DNA from: an uncultured Clostridia bacterium
GTDB taxonomy: Bacteria; Bacillota; Clostridia; TANB77; CAG-508
Direction: 5' to 3'
Assembly (NCBI GenBank): GCA_944392945.1
Contig: CALXYJ010000010.1
Span: 1-48,494, forward strand
Length of the DNA: 48,494 nt
A model generated the notes under the pieces. The model saw only the letters and a list, made by a program, of their open reading frames with translations. It was not told the origin of the DNA and did not search any database. Every line of letters starts with the position of its first letter. The first letter of the stretch is position 1. A program made the position numbers and the translations under genes. Shown piece by piece: positions 26,555 to 35,481 of the stretch.

Positions 26555-27580
26555 GTGTTAAAAATTATTAAGGTAAGAAAAATATTAGTAAATTTCAGAA
26601 CTTTAATAAAATTGTTAGCAATATTAGCTATAGCAGGAGCACTAATATGGGCAGCAATAATTTTTATTTATAAACCAATATATAGTGTTACATTAAATGG
26701 GGAATTTATTGGTTATTGTGAAGATAAGACAGCAATGCAAAAAAGAATAAATGAATATATGGATAATGGTTCTGGCGAAAATGTAGCTTTTGTAGAAATC
26801 AATGATTTACCAGAATATAAAATGTGTTTATTAAAAAAAGGAATAACAACTGATGATGATGAAATATTTCAAAAAGTAATTGCAAATGGAAAGAATTATT
26901 ATACATATTATGCAATGGTTGTAAATGGAGAAGAAAAATTATATGTAAAAAATCTAGATGAAGCAGAGGAAGTTTTGCAAGAGCTAAAAGATAAGGATAG
27001 TGCAAATAAAGATAATATAACAATAGAAGAAAAATATAATACAGAGTTAGCAACTTTGGTGGCTAAAGAAGATGCTGTAAACCAATTATATCAAGAAAAA
27101 CAAGTTGAAAGTAAAGTAATGGTTGCTTCTACTACAACAAATAGAAAAACAACAAATAGAGTTAGTACATCAACAAATGTATCTAATAGTAAGGTTAATT
27201 TAGGAATAACGCTAATAGAACCAATTCAAGGTATTATAACTGCAAAATATGGAGAAGTTAGTGGAGTACGTTCTAGTGCACATACTGGTTTAGATATAGC
27301 AGCTGCAAAAGGAACTCCAATAAAAGCTGCAGCCTCAGGAACAGTAGTATTTTCTGGAACAAAAGGATCTTTTGGAAAAATGGTAGTAGTATCACATGGA
27401 AATGGAGTACAAACATATTATGCACATTGTAGTAGTTTATTAGTTTCAGTTGGACAAACTGTTTCACAGGGAGATACTATTGCAAAAGTTGGAAGTACAG
27501 GGAATTCAACAGGAAATCATTTGCATTTAGAAGTAAGAGTAAATGGACAAAGTTATAATCCACAAAAGTATTTATACTAA
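26555..27580 (+). CDS. membrane-anchored M23-family peptidase
   Basis: Numbered from the GTG at 26555, the product has 341 residues. There is a membrane helix (about 18-40), an outside linker with a short G5/stalk-like region, a Thr/Ser-rich hinge (about 190-210) and a C-terminal M23/LytM domain (about 215-340). The zinc and catalytic residues are all present: HTGLD (His243, Asp247), YAHC (His291) and HLHLEV (His322, His324). It should cleave peptide cross-links in peptidoglycan outside the membrane. The start is odd. GTG 26555 overlaps the AAAGGAG ribosome site (26549-26555), and the codons at proper spacing are ATT (26564, 26567). There is no ATG before the helix. Confidence 0.88.
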   Translation: MLKIIKVRKILVNFRTLIKLLAILAIAGALIWAAIIFIYKPIYSVTLNGEFIGYCEDKTAMQKRINEYMDNGSGENVAFVEINDLPEYKMCLLKKGITTDDDEIFQKVIANGKNYYTYYAMVVNGEEKLYVKNLDEAEEVLQELKDKDSANKDNITIEEKYNTELATLVAKEDAVNQLYQEKQVESKVMVASTTTNRKTTNRVSTSTNVSNSKVNLGITLIEPIQGIITAKYGEVSGVRSSAHTGLDIAAAKGTPIKAAASGTVVFSGTKGSFGKMVVVSHGNGVQTYYAHCSSLLVSVGQTVSQGDTIAKVGSTGNSTGNHLHLEVRVNGQSYNPQKYLY

Positions 27581-27581
27581 A

Positions 27582-27610
27582 TGCACTTTAGGGACGTTCC
27601 TTAAAGTTCA
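27582..27610. repeat. dispersed 29-bp palindromic repeat, copy 2 (inverted)
   Basis: The reverse complement of this stretch matches 17661-17689 at 28 of 29 positions. It lies immediately after the M23 stop codon and could form the 3' end of that transcript. Confidence 0.75.
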
Positions 27611-27637
27611 AAACTTTAATATAAAAAAATAAAATTA

Positions 27638-27675
27638 TAACCGTGATAGGATTAAAAATTCCATCACGGTTTGTT
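27638..27675. terminator. terminator between convergent M23 and mecA genes
   Basis: Stem AACCGTGAT/ATCACGGTT with an inner GGA/TCC part. T-rich sequence follows on the + strand (TTTGTTTAATTT), and the reverse strand runs into TTATAATTTTATTTTTTTA. It probably serves both genes, mecA most clearly. Confidence 0.65.
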
Positions 27676-27679
27676 TAAT

Positions 27680-28309
27680 TTAGATTATTGATTTTGATAA
27701 AGTCTTGTAAAAATTATTTTTTATTAGTAATTTTCCATATTCTGATAATTTGTTTTTAAATATATCGCAATTATTTACACTTTTAGCAAATTCTGTTAAA
27801 GTACAAAGAAAAGCTTTAATTCCGTAGAAATCTTTGTTAATATTATCCATAACTAAATAGTAATTTTCTTTATATGTATATAATGAAAAATCTTTAGTAA
27901 AGTTATTTAGACCTACCAAATTAAGATTTTTTAATAGTAAAACGAAATCACAAATATCATCGAAACTATTAAATTCATATATAATAGAGTTAGAAGATAA
28001 TTTTTGACTTTTTCGTTTAACTCTAATATTTCTCTTTTTATATGATGGAGAAAAATCCAAATCTGGTAAAGATCTTGTTATGGTAATTATAAAATCGCCA
28101 TCTATAGTTGCCATAGCTTCTATCATTAATTTATAATCCTTAGTTATAAAACCGATTTGTTCCTCTGCCTCATCCAATATTTCCATAAAAAGCTTTTGGG
28201 AATCAGAAGAATTAGACATAAAAGATTGGTAATCTATATGGTTATCTTCTAAATCTTGGATATCAAGAATAATGCGAATTTTGTCATTACTTAATTTTTC
28301 AAATTTCAT
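27680..28309 (-). CDS. mecA: adaptor protein MecA family
   Basis: The 209-residue product starts at ATG 28309 after GGGAGGG. It has the MecA layout. The N-terminal domain (MKFEKLSNDKIRIILDIQDL...FMEILDEAEEQIGF) binds targets. An acidic/basic linker follows, then a C-terminal ClpC-binding domain with FNSFDDICDFVLLL, SLYTYKENYYLVM and a late FAKSV segment. The initial KxxKIRI...DLE pattern and LF.EILDEAE match Bacillus MecA. MecA delivers proteins to the ClpCP protease and activates ClpC. In Bacillus it controls competence; here the targets are unknown. It has its own -10 at 28333-28338 and converges on the M23 gene. Confidence 0.88.
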   Translation of the reverse strand: MKFEKLSNDKIRIILDIQDLEDNHIDYQSFMSNSSDSQKLFMEILDEAEEQIGFITKDYKLMIEAMATIDGDFIITITRSLPDLDFSPSYKKRNIRVKRKSQKLSSNSIIYEFNSFDDICDFVLLLKNLNLVGLNNFTKDFSLYTYKENYYLVMDNINKDFYGIKAFLCTLTEFAKSVNNCDIFKNKLSEYGKLLIKNNFYKTLSKSII

Positions 28310-28332
28310 TATAATATCCCTCCCATAGTTTA

Positions 28333-28338
28333 ATTATA
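28333..28338 (-). promoter_or_regulatory. -10 element of mecA
   Basis: Reverse strand TATAAT, about 20 bases from the ribosome site. The -35 is weak (TTTAAT-like). Confidence 0.4.
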
Positions 28339-28498
28339 CTATATAAAACCCTTAAATTAAATAAGTAATATTTGGTAATATAATATATTCAAAAAGAATA
28401 ATATAGGTACCTTTAATATAGCATAAATAAAAATAAAAGAAAAGAAAAAAATGGAAAAAAACGCAGAATTTTTATTAGTCAAAAATTGTAAATATGTC

Positions 28499-28527
28499 TT
28501 GAAAAAAATATGTAATATATATATAAT
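28499..28527 (+). promoter_or_regulatory. promoter of the cell-shape operon
   Basis: TTGAAA (28499-28504) and TATAAT (28522-28527) are separated by 17 bases, a strong vegetative match. It drives DUF4321, radC, mreBCD, pbp2 and minC. A TTCC-GTAA-GGAA mini-hairpin (28550-28561) lies in the leader just before AGGAGGAG. Confidence 0.78.
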
Positions 28528-28575
28528 ATTATGGAATTTAATTGTTAATTTCCGTAAGGAAGAGGAGGAGCAACG

Positions 28576-28833
28576 ATGCAAGCAAAAGATAAAAACATAT
28601 GGGTGTTATTAATATTTATTTTATCAGGATTAGTAGTAGGAGGATTATTAGGAGAACTTGCTTCTAGAGTAGATTTTTTATGGTGGCTAGGATATGGAAG
28701 TAGTTTTGGATTAGAACAGCCACTAGTATTAGATTTAAGTATTATAAAAATAACTTTTGCATTAGTAATAAAAGTAAATATAGCAAGTATAATAGGTATA
28801 TTACTAGCCATATTAATATATAGAAAAGTGTAA
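28576..28833 (+). CDS. DUF4321 small membrane protein
   Basis: The 85-residue protein starts at ATG 28576 after GAGGAGGAG. It has two membrane helices (about 8-28 and 56-82) and the DUF4321 centre LWWLGYGSSFGLEQPLVLDLSIIKITF. In many Clostridia this family lies directly upstream of radC and mreB, as here. Its function is unknown; the constant position beside the rod-shape genes suggests an envelope role. radC starts 36 bases after its stop. Confidence 0.85.
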   Translation: MQAKDKNIWVLLIFILSGLVVGGLLGELASRVDFLWWLGYGSSFGLEQPLVLDLSIIKITFALVIKVNIASIIGILLAILIYRKV

Positions 28834-28869
28834 TTTTATATTTTGGGGGCGGAAAGGAAAATATATTAT

Positions 28870-29571
28870 ATGATAATGAAAAAGCTTCCAAATTATGAAA
28901 GACCATATGAAAAATTAGAGGTATATGGTGAAGAAAATTTATCAAACTCTGAATTATTAGCAATTATAATAAAAACAGGAACAAAAGAAGATTCAGCATT
29001 AAATTTGGCACAAAAAGTTTTAGATTTGGGAAATAGATATAATACAAAGGATATTACTTTTTTAAATGATCTTACAATACAGGAACTAACAGAAATAAAA
29101 GGAATAGGAAGAGTAAAAGCAATACAAATAAAAGCTGCTTGCGAACTTGCTAAAAGAATTGGAAAGCCAATCTATTCCGAAAAAATTGTAATAAAAGGTT
29201 CAGAAGATGTAGCAGAGATATTTAAAAAAGAATTAAAAGATGCTAAAAGAGAAATTGCCAAATTAATTATTTTAAATAATAAAAATGTAGTTATAAAAAT
29301 TAAGGATATATCTTTTGGAGGACAAAATTTTGTAATGATAGAACCAAAAGAAATATTTATAGATGCAATAAAAATGAAAGCACAAAGGATTATATTGTTA
29401 CATAATCATCCAAGTGGAGATCCAACACCTAGTAAAGAAGATATTATTTTAACAGCTAGGATAAAGGAAGCTTCAATGTTACTTGGAATAGATTTTATTG
29501 ATCATGTAATTATAGGAAATGACAATTATGAAAGTGTATTTGCAATAATGAAAAAGAAAGGATTGTTTTAA
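28870..29571 (+). CDS. radC: RadC family JAMM-domain protein
   Basis: ATG 28870 is preceded by GGAAAGGA; a TTG further upstream lacks a ribosome site. The 233-residue product has an N-terminal UPF0758 segment ([20 protein letters not shown]), a helix-hairpin-helix ([16 protein letters not shown]) and the C-terminal JAMM domain with [14 protein letters not shown] (His178, His180, Asp191) as metal ligands. The old name DNA repair protein RadC is not well supported by experiment; its biochemical role is unsettled. It lies two bases before mreB, the normal clostridial order. Confidence 0.93.
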   Translation: MIMKKLPNYERPYEKLEVYGEENLSNSELLAIIIKTGTKEDSALNLAQKVLDLGNRYNTKDITFLNDLTIQELTEIKGIGRVKAIQIKAACELAKRIGKPIYSEKIVIKGSEDVAEIFKKELKDAKREIAKLIILNNKNVVIKIKDISFGGQNFVMIEPKEIFIDAIKMKAQRIILLHNHPSGDPTPSKEDIILTARIKEASMLLGIDFIDHVIIGNDNYESVFAIMKKKGLF

Positions 29572-29572
29572 T

Positions 29573-30607
29573 ATGTTTAAATTTTTAGGACTTAATTCAA
29601 AAGACATAGGAATAGATTTAGGAACAGCTAATCTTTTAGTAACATTAAAAGGAAAGGGAATTGTTCTAAATGAGCCATCTGTTGTAGCTATAGATAAAAA
29701 TACTGGTGCAATTTTAGCTACTGGTCATGAAGCAAAAGAAATGTTAGGAAGAACTCCAGAAACAATAAAGGCAGTAAGACCTTTAAGAGATGGAGTTATA
29801 GCAGATTTTACAGCAACAGAATTAATGTTAAAAAATATAATAAAAAAAGTATGTAGACAAAATAATGTAGGTAAACCTAGAGTTTTAGTTGGAGTTCCTT
29901 CTGGAATTACAGAAGTAGAAGAAAGAGCTGTAGAAGAAGCTGTAATGCAAGCTGGAGCAAAAGAAGTATATTTAATAGAAGAACCAATGGCAGCAGCAAT
30001 AGGAGCAAATTTAGATGTTTCTGAACCTAGTGGAAATATAATAGTAGATATTGGTGGAGGAACAACAGAAGTTGCAGTAGTTTCTCTAGGAGGAATTGTA
30101 ATAAGCCATTCTTTAAGAATTGCTGGGGACGAGCTAGATGAAGATATAATGAATTATATTAAAAAAGAATATAATTTAGCAATTGGTGACACAACTGCAG
30201 AAGAAATAAAAAAGCAAATAGGTTGTGCATTACCTCTAATGACAGAAATGACAATGGATGTTACAGGTAGAGATTTAAATACAGGTCTTCCAAGAAATAT
30301 AGTTGTAACTTCTAGCAATATACAAGAAGCAATAGAAGTTTCTATAAATGAGATTGTAGAAACAGTTAAAGCAACATTAGAGAAAACTCCACCAGAACTT
30401 GCATCAGACATTATGGAAAAAGGAATTGTGCTTGCAGGAGGAGGAGCTTTAATTAAAAATCTAGATAAATTATTAAGTGAAAGAACTGGAATGCCAGTAT
30501 ATGTTGCAGAAGATCCTTTAGACTGTGTAGTAAAAGGTACAGGTAAGACATTAGAAAATATAGAAAAACTAAGAACAGTTTTAATTAACGCGAGAAAAAG
30601 AGCTTAA
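29573..30607 (+). CDS. mreB: rod shape-determining protein MreB
   Basis: The 344-residue actin homologue starts at ATG 29573, one base after the radC stop codon, with AAAGGA inside the radC end. Phosphate-1 [22 protein letters not shown], the connect and phosphate-2 [15 protein letters not shown], and the adenosine motif [15 protein letters not shown] are all present. MreB forms membrane-associated filaments that guide lateral wall synthesis with MreC, MreD and the transpeptidase encoded downstream. Length and motifs are complete. Confidence 0.97.
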   Translation: MFKFLGLNSKDIGIDLGTANLLVTLKGKGIVLNEPSVVAIDKNTGAILATGHEAKEMLGRTPETIKAVRPLRDGVIADFTATELMLKNIIKKVCRQNNVGKPRVLVGVPSGITEVEERAVEEAVMQAGAKEVYLIEEPMAAAIGANLDVSEPSGNIIVDIGGGTTEVAVVSLGGIVISHSLRIAGDELDEDIMNYIKKEYNLAIGDTTAEEIKKQIGCALPLMTEMTMDVTGRDLNTGLPRNIVVTSSNIQEAIEVSINEIVETVKATLEKTPPELASDIMEKGIVLAGGGALIKNLDKLLSERTGMPVYVAEDPLDCVVKGTGKTLENIEKLRTVLINARKRA

Positions 30608-30632
30608 CCTTAATAAAGAAAGGAAGTAAGAA

Positions 30633-31451
30633 ATGTATAAAAAGAAAAAAAGCGGAGTAGTGGGAATAGTTGTAACTATAATTATATTAATACTATTAGT
30701 AATACTTTCAAATATAAAAATAGAAAATTTAACGGTTGTAGAAAATGTTTTTAGTACAATAGTTATGCCATTTCAAAATGGTTTTACAATGCTAAAAAAT
30801 AAAATATCAGGCAATAATGCATTTTTTACTGATTTAGATAATTTAAAAAATGAAAACGAAGAATTAAAACAAAAAAATAGTGAGCTTGAACAATCTTTAA
30901 GAGAATTAGAAATAATAAAGGCAGAAAATACTACTTTAAAAGAGCAAATGAATCTTAAAGAAAAATATGGAGAATATAATACAGTTTCTGGATATGTAAT
31001 TAATAGAGACATTAGTAATTATACAGGTATGGTAGTAATTAATGTTGGATCTAAAGATGGTGTACAACCTAATATGACAGTAATAGCAGATAAAGGGTTA
31101 GTTGGAAATGTAGTATCTGTAACAGAGGACACTGCTAAAGTACAAACTATCGTGGATCCAGCAAGTTCTGTAAGTTGTATAATTAGTACTTCTAAAGATG
31201 CTTTTATAACAAAGGGAAGCATAAATAATAGTGGTAATGAAATAATGGCAACATATATTCCTACAGATGCTGTTTTAGTACAAGATACAAGTGTAGAAAC
31301 ATCTGGATTGGGAGGAATATATCCTAAAGGAATACATGTAGGAACAATTAAAGAAGTTGTAAACACAAAAAATCCAACAGATAAATATGCAACAATAGAA
31401 ACTGCTGTAGATTTTTCTAAATTGGATACAGTACTTGTTATACTAAATTAA
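30633..31451 (+). CDS. mreC: rod shape-determining protein MreC
   Basis: ATG 30633 follows AAAGGAAG. The 272-residue protein has one N-terminal membrane helix (about 8-26), a coiled coil (about 66-108, NLKNENEELKQKNSELEQSL) and the double beta-barrel MreC domain (about 118-272) with GYVINRD, MVVINVGSKDGVQPNM and GLVGNV. It sits outside the membrane and links MreB filaments to the wall-building enzymes. Gene order mreB-mreC-mreD is intact. Confidence 0.95.
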   Translation: MYKKKKSGVVGIVVTIIILILLVILSNIKIENLTVVENVFSTIVMPFQNGFTMLKNKISGNNAFFTDLDNLKNENEELKQKNSELEQSLRELEIIKAENTTLKEQMNLKEKYGEYNTVSGYVINRDISNYTGMVVINVGSKDGVQPNMTVIADKGLVGNVVSVTEDTAKVQTIVDPASSVSCIISTSKDAFITKGSINNSGNEIMATYIPTDAVLVQDTSVETSGLGGIYPKGIHVGTIKEVVNTKNPTDKYATIETAVDFSKLDTVLVILN

Positions 31452-31465
31452 GGAAGGGAGCATTT

Positions 31466-31999
31466 ATGAAAAAAGTAATTTCGATTTTATTAATTTTCAT
31501 AACTTTCCTTATAATATATTTTTTGCAAGTAAATTTTTTTACCTGGTTTAATCTTGCTGGAATAATGCCAAATTTATTTGTGGTACTAATATTAGTGGTA
31601 GGTTTATTCGGAGGAAAAAATTTAGGAATATCTTCTGGAATAATTATAGGATTGTTATTAGATTTATTTATTGGAAAAAAGGTTGGAGTAACAGCCATAA
31701 CTTTGGGAATTGTAGGATTTATTGGAGCTTTACTAGATAGAAATTTCTCAAAGGATAGTAGAATAACAATTATTTTAATGGTAACACTTTTAACTTTACT
31801 TTATGAAATTTTAAATTATGCTATATATGCAATAATATATTCATATACACTAGAATTACTAGACTTTTTTATAAAGTTAGGAATAGAAACAGTATTTAAT
31901 ATAATATTAACAATAATTTTATATCCCCTAATTCAAAAAGGTGGATATGCCTTAGAAGAAAATTTTAAAGAGACAAAAATACTAACGAGATATTTTTAA
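31466..31999 (+). CDS. mreD: rod shape-determining protein MreD
   Basis: ATG 31466 follows GGAAGGGAG, 14 bases after mreC. The 177-residue protein has about five membrane helices and the MreD pattern LAGIMPNLFVVLILVVGLFG, then LGISSGIIIGLLLDLFIG. MreD is the integral membrane partner of MreC and the transpeptidase. Identification rests on both sequence and position. Confidence 0.92.
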   Translation: MKKVISILLIFITFLIIYFLQVNFFTWFNLAGIMPNLFVVLILVVGLFGGKNLGISSGIIIGLLLDLFIGKKVGVTAITLGIVGFIGALLDRNFSKDSRITIILMVTLLTLLYEILNYAIYAIIYSYTLELLDFFIKLGIETVFNIILTIILYPLIQKGGYALEENFKETKILTRYF

Positions 32000-32025
32000 A
32001 ATAATGTAAGATTGGAAGTGATAAA

Positions 32026-34116
32026 TTGAGTAAAAAACCAAATATAAAACTGAGATTTAATTTTTTAACAACTATTATATATATAGTAGGAATTGTTTTA
32101 TTATTACAACTTTTCAATCTACAAATTGTTCATGGTAAAGAATATAGGGAACAATCTAATACAAGGCTAACTAGGGAAAGTGTTATAGAAGCAGATAGAG
32201 GTTCAATATTAGATAAATCTGGAAACACAATAGTTGGAAATGTTATGGGATTTAGTGTTGATTTATATAAAACAAAAATAGATAACAAAACATTAAATCA
32301 AACTATATTAAATGTTATAAATGTATTAGAACAAAATGGCGATTCTTATGTTGATAATTTTATAATAGATATAAATCCGTATGCTTTTAATGTTTCAGAA
32401 GAAAAAGCAAAAGATTTTAAAGAAGATCATGACATAGACGAGAATGCTTCTGCAGAAGAATGTTTTAATTTAATTAAAGAAGAATATGAAATAGAAAATA
32501 CTGATATTGCTGAAGCTAGAAAAATTATGGCAATTAGATATGAAATAGAAGAAGAAGGTTATAGCAGTACAAGACCTTTACAAATATCAAGTAATATAAA
32601 AAGGGAATCAGCATTAATTTTTAATGAAAAGTCATCAGAATTTCCTGGTATAAATGTTGTTGTTGAGCCAGTAAGAAATTATGAACAAGGAACAACAGCA
32701 GCACATATTGTTGGTTATACAGGAAGAATTAGTTCTGATGAATTAAAAACTAGAAAAGATACTTATGACCAAGATGATATAATCGGAAAAAATGGAATAG
32801 AGTCTGTCTTTGAAGAATATTTAAAGGGCAAAGATGGTGTAAAACAACTAGATATGAGTGTTGATGGAACAGTACAAGAAGAATATACAACACAGGAAGC
32901 AATAAAAGGTTGTGATGTTGTTTTAACAATCGATTTAAATTTACAAAAAGTTACAGAGGAAGCATTAGCGAACACTATTAATAAAATAAATAGTGGAGGG
33001 TATTCACAACAATATGATACAAATTCTGGTGCAGCGGTAGTAATGGAAGTAAAAACAGGAAAAATACTTGCTATGGCAAGTTATCCAACATATAATCCTC
33101 AAGATTTTGTTGGAACAATATCTACAGAAAAATGGAACGAATATAACAATAACCCAGATTTACCTTTAATGAATAAAACTATTCAATCAGCATATGCACC
33201 TGGTTCAATATTTAAGATGGTAACTGCTATTGCTGGACTTGAATCTGGAGTAGTAAACACTACAGAAAGAATAAATGATACAGGAACATTTTATAAATAT
33301 AATGATAGTTGGAAATGTTGGCAAAGAGGTGGACATGGCTGGCTTAATATAACTGGAGCTATAGAAAAATCTTGTAACTTCTTCTTCTATACAATAGGTA
33401 CAAGAATGGATATAGATACACTGGCAAAATATGCAAGATATTTTGGTTTAGGAGTTAAGACAGGAGTAGAATTACCAAGTGAGGTTTCAGGAACAGTAGC
33501 TTCAAGAGAAGCAGCAGAAAAAGCAAATAGAAATTGGTATCCAGGAGATATGATGTCTGCTGTTATAGGTCAAAGTTATAATTCATTTACACCATTACAA
33601 ATGGCAAAATATATAAGTATGGTAGCAAATGGTGGAAATAAAATAAATCCAACAATTATAGAATCTGTTATTGATGCAGATGGAAATGAAGTTCCTAAAG
33701 ATGAAGTAGAACAAAAAATAAAAGAAAAATTAAATATAACAGATACAGGAACAGAGGATTTAACAATTTCACAAACAAGTATAGAGGTAGTTAAAGAAGG
33801 TATGCGTTCTGTTACATCTGATGAATCTGGAACAGCATATAGTGTATTTAGAAATTTCCCTATTGAAGTTGGTGGAAAAACAGGATCTGCCGAAACAGAG
33901 CAAGGTGAAGGAAATGGAAAGACAAATGCATGGTTTGCAGGATTTGCGCCATTTGATGATCCGGAAATTGCAGTTGTAGTATTCGTTGAAAATGGTGGAC
34001 ATGGTTGGTATACTGCAGAGACTGTTAAATATATAATGGAACAGTATTTTGGAATGAATACAGCACAGGTACAAGAAGATATGACACAAACTCCTTATGT
34101 CGAAACATACAGATAA
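32026..34116 (+). CDS. mrdA: penicillin-binding protein 2 (elongation transpeptidase)
   Basis: The start is TTG 32026 after GGAAGTGA; no better ATG exists before the membrane helix. The 696-residue class B enzyme has a helix (about 13-31), the dimerisation domain with RGSILDKSGN (about 55-64) and YTGRISSDEL. The transpeptidase domain has the three catalytic motifs SIFK (Ser394, Lys397), SCN (449-451) and KTG (618-620). It cross-links peptidoglycan during elongation with the MreBCD complex and a RodA partner not in this window. Beta-lactams act on Ser394. Confidence 0.94.
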   Translation: MSKKPNIKLRFNFLTTIIYIVGIVLLLQLFNLQIVHGKEYREQSNTRLTRESVIEADRGSILDKSGNTIVGNVMGFSVDLYKTKIDNKTLNQTILNVINVLEQNGDSYVDNFIIDINPYAFNVSEEKAKDFKEDHDIDENASAEECFNLIKEEYEIENTDIAEARKIMAIRYEIEEEGYSSTRPLQISSNIKRESALIFNEKSSEFPGINVVVEPVRNYEQGTTAAHIVGYTGRISSDELKTRKDTYDQDDIIGKNGIESVFEEYLKGKDGVKQLDMSVDGTVQEEYTTQEAIKGCDVVLTIDLNLQKVTEEALANTINKINSGGYSQQYDTNSGAAVVMEVKTGKILAMASYPTYNPQDFVGTISTEKWNEYNNNPDLPLMNKTIQSAYAPGSIFKMVTAIAGLESGVVNTTERINDTGTFYKYNDSWKCWQRGGHGWLNITGAIEKSCNFFFYTIGTRMDIDTLAKYARYFGLGVKTGVELPSEVSGTVASREAAEKANRNWYPGDMMSAVIGQSYNSFTPLQMAKYISMVANGGNKINPTIIESVIDADGNEVPKDEVEQKIKEKLNITDTGTEDLTISQTSIEVVKEGMRSVTSDESGTAYSVFRNFPIEVGGKTGSAETEQGEGNGKTNAWFAGFAPFDDPEIAVVVFVENGGHGWYTAETVKYIMEQYFGMNTAQVQEDMTQTPYVETYR

Positions 34117-34134
34117 TTAGAAAGGAAGTTAAAC

Positions 34135-34755
34135 ATGGCACAATATGTTACTATAAATTTAAAAAAAGATGTAATTGTTATGAAAATAAGTGAAAAAGCG
34201 ACACAAGAAGATACAATAAAAAGTTTAAAAAAGAAATTACCAGAACTAAAAAAACTATATCAACAGGAAAAAACACCAATATTTGTTACAGGAAGAATAT
34301 TAAAAAATAAAGAACTAAATGAGATACAAGATTTAATTAAAAAAAGTATTAATGTGGAAGTTGAATTTGATACACCTAAAGCATTAGGATTAAATGAAAT
34401 TAGAAGAACATATAATAAAGATGTAGATATATCAGAAGCTAAAATTCATAGAGGCTCTTTGAGATCTGGACAAAGAATGGAGTATGAAGGAACATTAGTT
34501 ATTTTAGGTGATGTTAATGATGGTGCAGAAGTAATTGCCGGAGATAATGTAGTGGTTGTTGGAAACTTAAGAGGCTTGGCACATGCAGGAGCAAAAGGAA
34601 ATAGACAAGCAATAATTGCTGCACACAGAATAGATACTCATCAACTTAGAATATCTAATATTATAAAAGAGATGGAAAAAGATGATGAAGCATACAATGT
34701 TGCATTAACATATGCATATGTTGATGAAAATGGAAAAGAGATAATAGTGGAATAA
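34135..34755 (+). CDS. minC: septum site-determining protein MinC
   Basis: ATG 34135 follows GGAAG, 18 bases after pbp2. The 206-residue protein has an N-terminal FtsZ-inhibiting domain (about 1-100, with IFVTGRILKNKEL) and a C-terminal beta-helical domain (about 106-190). The latter reads IHRGSLRSGQRMEYEGTLVILGDVN...AGDNVVVVGNLRGLAHAGAKGN, which binds MinD. MinC blocks Z-ring assembly away from mid-cell. Neither minD nor minE follows; a terminator and convergent genes come next. Confidence 0.93.
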   Translation: MAQYVTINLKKDVIVMKISEKATQEDTIKSLKKKLPELKKLYQQEKTPIFVTGRILKNKELNEIQDLIKKSINVEVEFDTPKALGLNEIRRTYNKDVDISEAKIHRGSLRSGQRMEYEGTLVILGDVNDGAEVIAGDNVVVVGNLRGLAHAGAKGNRQAIIAAHRIDTHQLRISNIIKEMEKDDEAYNVALTYAYVDENGKEIIVE

Positions 34756-34757
34756 AT

Positions 34758-34794
34758 TGTGGATACACATAATTTTTTAAAATAGTTATACACA
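34758..34794. promoter_or_regulatory. two DnaA-box-like 9-mers after minC
   Basis: TTATACACA (34786-34794) matches the TTATNCACA DnaA-box consensus. TGTGGATAC (34758-34766) is a one-mismatch box on the opposite strand. Two isolated boxes do not make an origin. They could titrate DnaA or be chance in AT-rich DNA. Confidence 0.25.
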
Positions 34795-34829
34795 AAAAGA
34801 TGTTACTTAAAATTAGTAACATCTTTTTT
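34794..34829. terminator. bidirectional terminator of minC and the small reverse operon
   Basis: Stem AAAAAGATGTTACT/AGTAACATCTTTTTT with T-tracts on both strands. Convergent genes end on either side, at 34755 and 34838. Confidence 0.88.
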
Positions 34830-34837
34830 ATATCTTT

Positions 34838-35119
34838 TTAATTTAGTAATAGCAATATTAAACATATCATAAGTTCATTATCATTAATTTTTTCTTTATA
34901 TAAAATGAATAATATAAATAAAATTATTAAATCATCAAGATATAGTTTAAAACCTAGAATATTAATAGATTCAATATTTTGTTTATGATTATCCTCTTTT
35001 TTATCAGATTGATTAGAAATTTTTTTATGATTTGACATAGAATTAGACTGCGTTTTTTGCTTTAAATTAGGATTGTATTTTCTTGGAAAAAAAGTATTTG
35101 GATATGGAGGATTATACAT
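34838..35119 (-). CDS. hypothetical protein with hydrophobic C-terminus
   Basis: The start chosen is ATG 35119. It overlaps the stop of the preceding gene by eight bases and has GGTGGTGAT upstream. The 93-residue product is Asn/Lys/Ser-rich at first (MYNPPYPNTFFPRKYNPN...) and ends in two short hydrophobic segments (YLDDLIILFILFILY and ELMICLILLLL). I do not recognise a named domain. Overlap with its neighbour suggests translational coupling and a shared function. Similar three-gene sets of small proteins occur in spore-forming Clostridia, but I cannot assign a role. Confidence 0.6.
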   Translation of the reverse strand: MYNPPYPNTFFPRKYNPNLKQKTQSNSMSNHKKISNQSDKKEDNHKQNIESINILGFKLYLDDLIILFILFILYKEKINDNELMICLILLLLN

Positions 35120-35465
35120 TTTTATCACCACCATTATCATTTTTAAACATTTCTAATAAAGGAGCTATATTCAATAATTTTATATATTGATCTAATTTAG
35201 ATTGTCTACTTTCCCTAAGATATGGTTTTAAAGCTAAGAGTAAATTAGAACGTTTATCATTGTGACTACTATTTATTTTATCCATCATTTCTTTTATTTT
35301 TAAAATGGTATTTATATCAATATTATTTTCATTAGATGTATTTTTAGAAGAAGAGTCAGATGACTTGTCAGAAGAATTTAAATTGTTCAGAATATCACTA
35401 ATTTTGTTCATATCAATATTACTATTAGAAAAATTTTTAATTAAATCTGATAAATCATCACTCAT
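35112..35465 (-). CDS. hypothetical small protein with LALKPYLR segment
   Basis: ATG 35465 is preceded by GGAGGG; the open frame begins four codons earlier without a ribosome site. The 117-residue product has a Ser/Asn/Asp-rich, probably disordered first half with repeated DIL/INxI patterns. The second half is a basic helical segment NLLLALKPYLRESRQSKLDQYIKLLNI. That last segment is common in small clostridial proteins of unknown function. It lies between a 51-residue gene and the hydrophobic 93-residue gene on the same strand. No signal peptide is visible. Confidence 0.7.
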   Translation of the reverse strand: MSDDLSDLIKNFSNSNIDMNKISDILNNLNSSDKSSDSSSKNTSNENNIDINTILKIKEMMDKINSSHNDKRSNLLLALKPYLRESRQSKLDQYIKLLNIAPLLEMFKNDNGGDKNV

Positions 35466-35481
35466 AATACCCTCCAAAAAC

